From assembly GCA_029237695.1 (NCBI GenBank), contig CM055274.1, positions 19,023,505 through 19,087,504 of the forward strand: DNA of 64,000 bases. Direction: 5' to 3'. The DNA is from Conchocele bisecta. Lineage: Eukaryota > Mollusca > Bivalvia > Lucinida > Thyasiridae. This document shows, one piece after another, positions 63,060 to 64,000 of this stretch. Below the pieces are notes generated by a model. The model saw only the letters and a list, made by a program, of their open reading frames with translations, was not told where the DNA came from and did no database searches. The position numbers and the translations under genes are program-made. Positions within the stretch are counted from its first letter, which is position 1; each line of letters opens with the position of its first letter.

Positions 63060-63410
63060 ATTCAAAAAAGAAAAAAAAATGAAACCTGGCTAGATAGCTT
63101 GGAAATGAATTAACTAAGAAAACAGAAGTTAAATTTTGAAAATCGTTCCAGTATTTCTGAAATTCAAAAAGTTTCCCCATGTTAAATTCCCATAGACATC
63201 TTCACTCTGTGAAGATGTATATGGGGATTTAACATGTGGAAATTGTTTTTCGCAATAAAATCAATATTTGACCAAACTTGACAAAATAAAAAGAAGGCTC
63301 ATTCTTAAATGTTGCTTTAATTTAATATTATCGAAGAAAATATTGTTTTGCTTTGTTTCATATACACCCGTAAAATTTGGGCAGGTTTCATGAAACAGAC
63401 AGTAGTGGCA
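63060..63410. mobile_element. Family L-like element, inverted
   Basis: Right end TTTCATGAAACAGACAGTAG; inside, a hairpin TTAAATTCCCATAGACATCT (63180-63235). Confidence 0.55.
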
Positions 63411-63424
63411 CATCTATGTAAGAC

Positions 63425-63670
63425 ACACGCCATGTGGCCGAGTACTTAAGATGTGCAATTTGTCCTGATTTTTTTTTACAGTAACTGTTATAAGCTCTAC
63501 AAATGACGTCGAAAGTTGACGAAAGTTTCACAGCAAATGCAGAATTCTTTTCCGCATTTGCTCTGAATACTTCGTCAACTTTCTACATCATTTACAGAAA
63601 ATAATGAATTAACTAGATTTCATAAGATAAATGAAGTAAATGTAAGTACAAACAATCACATGGTCTCCTA
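63425..63670. mobile_element. Family K inverted-repeat element
   Basis: ACACGCCATGTGGCCGAGTA, AATGACGTCGAAAGTTGACG and GCAAATGCAGAATTC are each mirrored to the right. Confidence 0.65.
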
Positions 63671-63685
63671 TACAGAGATATTATA

Positions 63686-63985
63686 TAGGAATTTATCGGG
63701 GTATAAACTTGGAAAAGTCGTGGGAATTACCGCGACTTTTCCAAGTTTATATCCCCGATAAATTCAACAAAAAGGTCATGCATTCCATATAATTCCAGCA
63801 TTTGAAATAATTCATCAAGAAAATGTGTTTATTTTCCGTTTTCTTAAGAATTATTTTAACTGCACCTCACGGTTACGGAAAGTAGTTCGGCGTGGGAAAT
63901 ACTGGGATATAAATTTTGGACAGAGACTTGCTACGGGCCAATCAAATGTTAGGGAATTGTGTAAATATTTTTGTGCTGGAATTAT
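63686..63985 (+). mobile_element. Family F MITE, shortened hairpin
   Basis: The outermost GAATGAATGGCC is missing at the left; the tail ends GTGCTGGAATTAT. Confidence 0.8.
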
Positions 63986-64000
63986 AGGTCAGTGACCCGT

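Overview
This is animal nuclear DNA: AT-rich, with long introns, GT-AG splice sites, non-LTR retrotransposon debris and a very high density of short palindromic DNA elements. The best guess is a lophotrochozoan, most likely a bivalve mollusc. That rests on minus-strand SINE copies with a (CTCA)n tail and a CTTGTCGTAAAAGGCGA block, and on the style of the LINE fragments. It is an inference and cannot be proved here. No bacterial-style operon, rRNA gene, CRISPR array or intact tRNA gene was seen.

Layout. Positions 1 to about 36,800 hold no gene I can support. They are a mosaic of miniature inverted-repeat elements (MITEs), nested in each other, plus LINE and SINE fragments and one transposed copy of a gene exon (14,241-14,308). 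Positions 36,826 to 58,350 hold one plus-strand gene that I assembled by hand from splice sites and reading phase. It encodes a single-pass membrane protein of about 690-740 residues: signal peptide (exon 1), cysteine-rich EB/EGF-like modules (exons 2, 3), a short linker (exon 4), a Thr/Ser/Pro mucin-like stalk of about 267 residues (exon 5), further cysteine-rich modules (exons 6-8), a juxtamembrane exon (exon 9), a transmembrane exon (exon 10) and two or three possible alternative cytoplasmic tails (11a, 11b, 11c). The introns before exon 10 are all phase 1. Positions 58,420-64,000 are again repeats.

Repeat families (letters are mine). A: GGGGCCCGTTTCAC ends with a perfectly palindromic core. 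B: TA-flanked CAGTGGAACC ends, Tc1/mariner-pogo style. C: GTAGGTTAGTGCCGTG ends. D: TA-flanked CAGTGGGGTCAGCG ends. E: a hairpin with CCACTCAGTTGAACCGTCT arms. F: a GGAATGAATGGCC hairpin plus a unique tail. G: TTAA-flanked, AGGTACATGCCC ends. H: CAAGGTGTATGATCACG ends, 5-bp target duplications and (CAA)n tracts. I: TGTGGCTGTGACTGG ends. J: GAGCCGGCTCGTAACG core. K: GACGTCATTTAC-type inverted repeat. L: CTGTCTGTTCCACG ends. T: GTAGCCTATTTCACC ends.

The most interesting points are: (1) exon 1 of the receptor gene copied to about 22 kb upstream, bounded by family A ends and with the start codon broken at the junction; (2) MITE ends lying within 5-25 bp of several splice sites of the gene; (3) a 112-bp tandem array copying part of exon 2 with its splice donor; (4) a 38-bp minisatellite of about 39 copies that seems to have grown from one arm of a palindromic element; (5) a 148-bp tandem array in which every unit is itself palindromic; (6) datable nesting, including a LINE inside a family T element and SINEs with 14-bp target duplications.
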